From Talpa occidentalis (taxonomy: Eukaryota > Chordata > Mammalia > Eulipotyphla > Talpidae), in the NCBI RefSeq assembly GCF_014898055.3, contig NW_023605194.1, positions 100,323,258-100,387,257 of the forward strand: a DNA stretch of 64,000 bases, given 5' to 3'. Made by a program: the position numbers and the translations under genes. Positions 62,601 through 64,000 of this stretch are shown piece after piece. A model generated the notes under the pieces. The model saw only the letters and a program-made list of their open reading frames with translations, ran no database searches and was not told the origin of the DNA. Each line of letters opens with the position of its first letter. The first letter of the stretch is position 1.

Positions 62601-64000
62601 AACTCTAAGGTCTTAAGATTGCCTCAGACCAGAACATCTGGCTCTGTGCTGTTCTCTCTAATCGCTTATGGTTTTATTTAACAGCTACCAAATATTAATC
62701 ATTCTCTCAAGGGAGACAAATATATTTGGATCAGGAACTCCCTGAACAATGAATATAGCTATTAAAATGCACTACATAAAGATCTACAATAACTGTAATA
62801 CAATGTATAATACACACATTGCCAACTAGACTCCTAACTACAAATAAATCCTAGTCTTAACCTGTTCTGTTGACATTCTGCCAGGAGCAGACACATGAAA
62901 GAGTTGATGGGTTTGGTGTTTGACATACCCTGATAACTGATATCAAAATATAGAAAACGTGAGCATTAGATCAGGATTATAAAATTTAAGACATGAAAAT
63001 ATTTCTGTTCTAACTAGCATTTCTCTTTGACTTTACTGTATGCCTGTAAAAAAACAAGCAAAAAACAAACAAAAAACTTCCAATGACATATATCACTTTT
63101 GTATTTTTAAATTTCTTAAAATTGATGTTTATTTGTAGTGTGTATCCTCAAAGATCCAAAGTAGTGTGCTGTCATTTTCTGATTTAATAATTATCTCCAT
63201 GCTAGAAAGTGAATATTTACAAAATCCTATCAATATATTGAGTCTTAGAGAAAAACAGGAAATAAGAAAGAATCTATTTATATAGGAAAAGTGAATAAAG
63301 AGGAAAAATAATACCAAAAAAATCAGTAATTATTTTTTAAAAATTTTGAGGCAATATAAGCTTTTAAAATCAAACAAAAGGGAATTGTTTTAAAGATACT
63401 TTTAGGAAACTGCCTGACTCTCAAAATATAATACCTTAAGCATAGGCTATTTGCCTTCAGGGTATTATATCATTGAATGCTATGCCCTATGTTCCAGTGA
63501 ACATGAAGTCATTTTGAATAAATGAACATTCTATTTCCTATATAAAATAATCATATTAGCACTGTTTTAAGAATGAGTCTTACTACATGGATAATGTAAG
63601 CAATTTTTAAATTCACCATGTTGCTTATTCCCCCCATTTGATGATGAACTACATAAAATACTAGAAAAGCTTTTCTGTCCACTGCTTCTGATCACTTTCA
63701 AGTTGACTTTGTTTTAACTATTGATGTGTCTGTGTTCAGGACTAAGACATCATATCTGCCCTAGAGGATATTTTCATCATGTCCTAAGTCTGTCTGATAT
63801 TCCAGTGATGGAATATCATTTCACTGATGTCTTCATCTTGATAAATTAAGCTAATATGGAATGAAATATATAGCAGGGAGAATTATCCTACTTTAAAAAC
63901 AGTTGGTATAAAAATCCAAACACATAAGGCCCAATGAAATCAACATTATTCACATTATGAAAAGATTCAGTTAATTTTTTATAGATAGCCAGCATTTATG

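Overview
The window is nuclear DNA of a placental mammal: AT-rich intronic sequence, canonical splice sites around short coding exons, L1 retrotransposons and a lineage-specific tRNA-derived SINE family. Five exons on the + strand (27, 119, 150, 108 and 125 nt) encode consecutive parts of follistatin-like 5 (FSTL5), a secreted, mainly neural glycoprotein. They cover the stretch after the second Ig domain and the start of the C-terminal propeller-like half. The gene enters from the left and leaves to the right; neither its first nor its last exon is present. I recognise no other host gene. The species cannot be read directly. The SINE opens like the CHR-type SINEs of cetartiodactyls, but its body is not the whale, ruminant or pig sequence I know, so I only suggest a laurasiatherian mammal.

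Layout: 1-1651 intron; 1652-1678 microexon; 6828-6946, 21309-21458, 38695-38802 and 42735-42859 further exons; 42860-64000 intron running off the window. The exon phases chain without a break (1, then 0, 0, 0, then 2). The 14.4-kb intron after 6946 has a GC donor; the other complete introns are GT-AG.

The introns hold 14 SINE copies of one family in at least two age classes, most with readable target-site duplications (TSDs). There are two large antisense L1 elements. One (about 14400-17702) is young, with intact ORF1 and an intact endonuclease domain, but its 3' half is lost in a fusion to an older L1 tail. The other (31938-37740) is nearly full length but decayed and lacks the reverse-transcriptase core. 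Smaller L1 3' ends, MIR-like relics, microsatellites and a few unassigned repeats fill part of the rest; large stretches show nothing I can name.

I found no evidence of an undescribed multi-gene system. The observations most worth checking are the in-frame FSTL5 microexon, the GC-AG intron, an antisense reading frame kept open in two L1 5' UTRs, the microhomology-type L1 fusion, two SINEs sharing the same non-SINE 3' tag, and two pairs of unassigned direct repeats.
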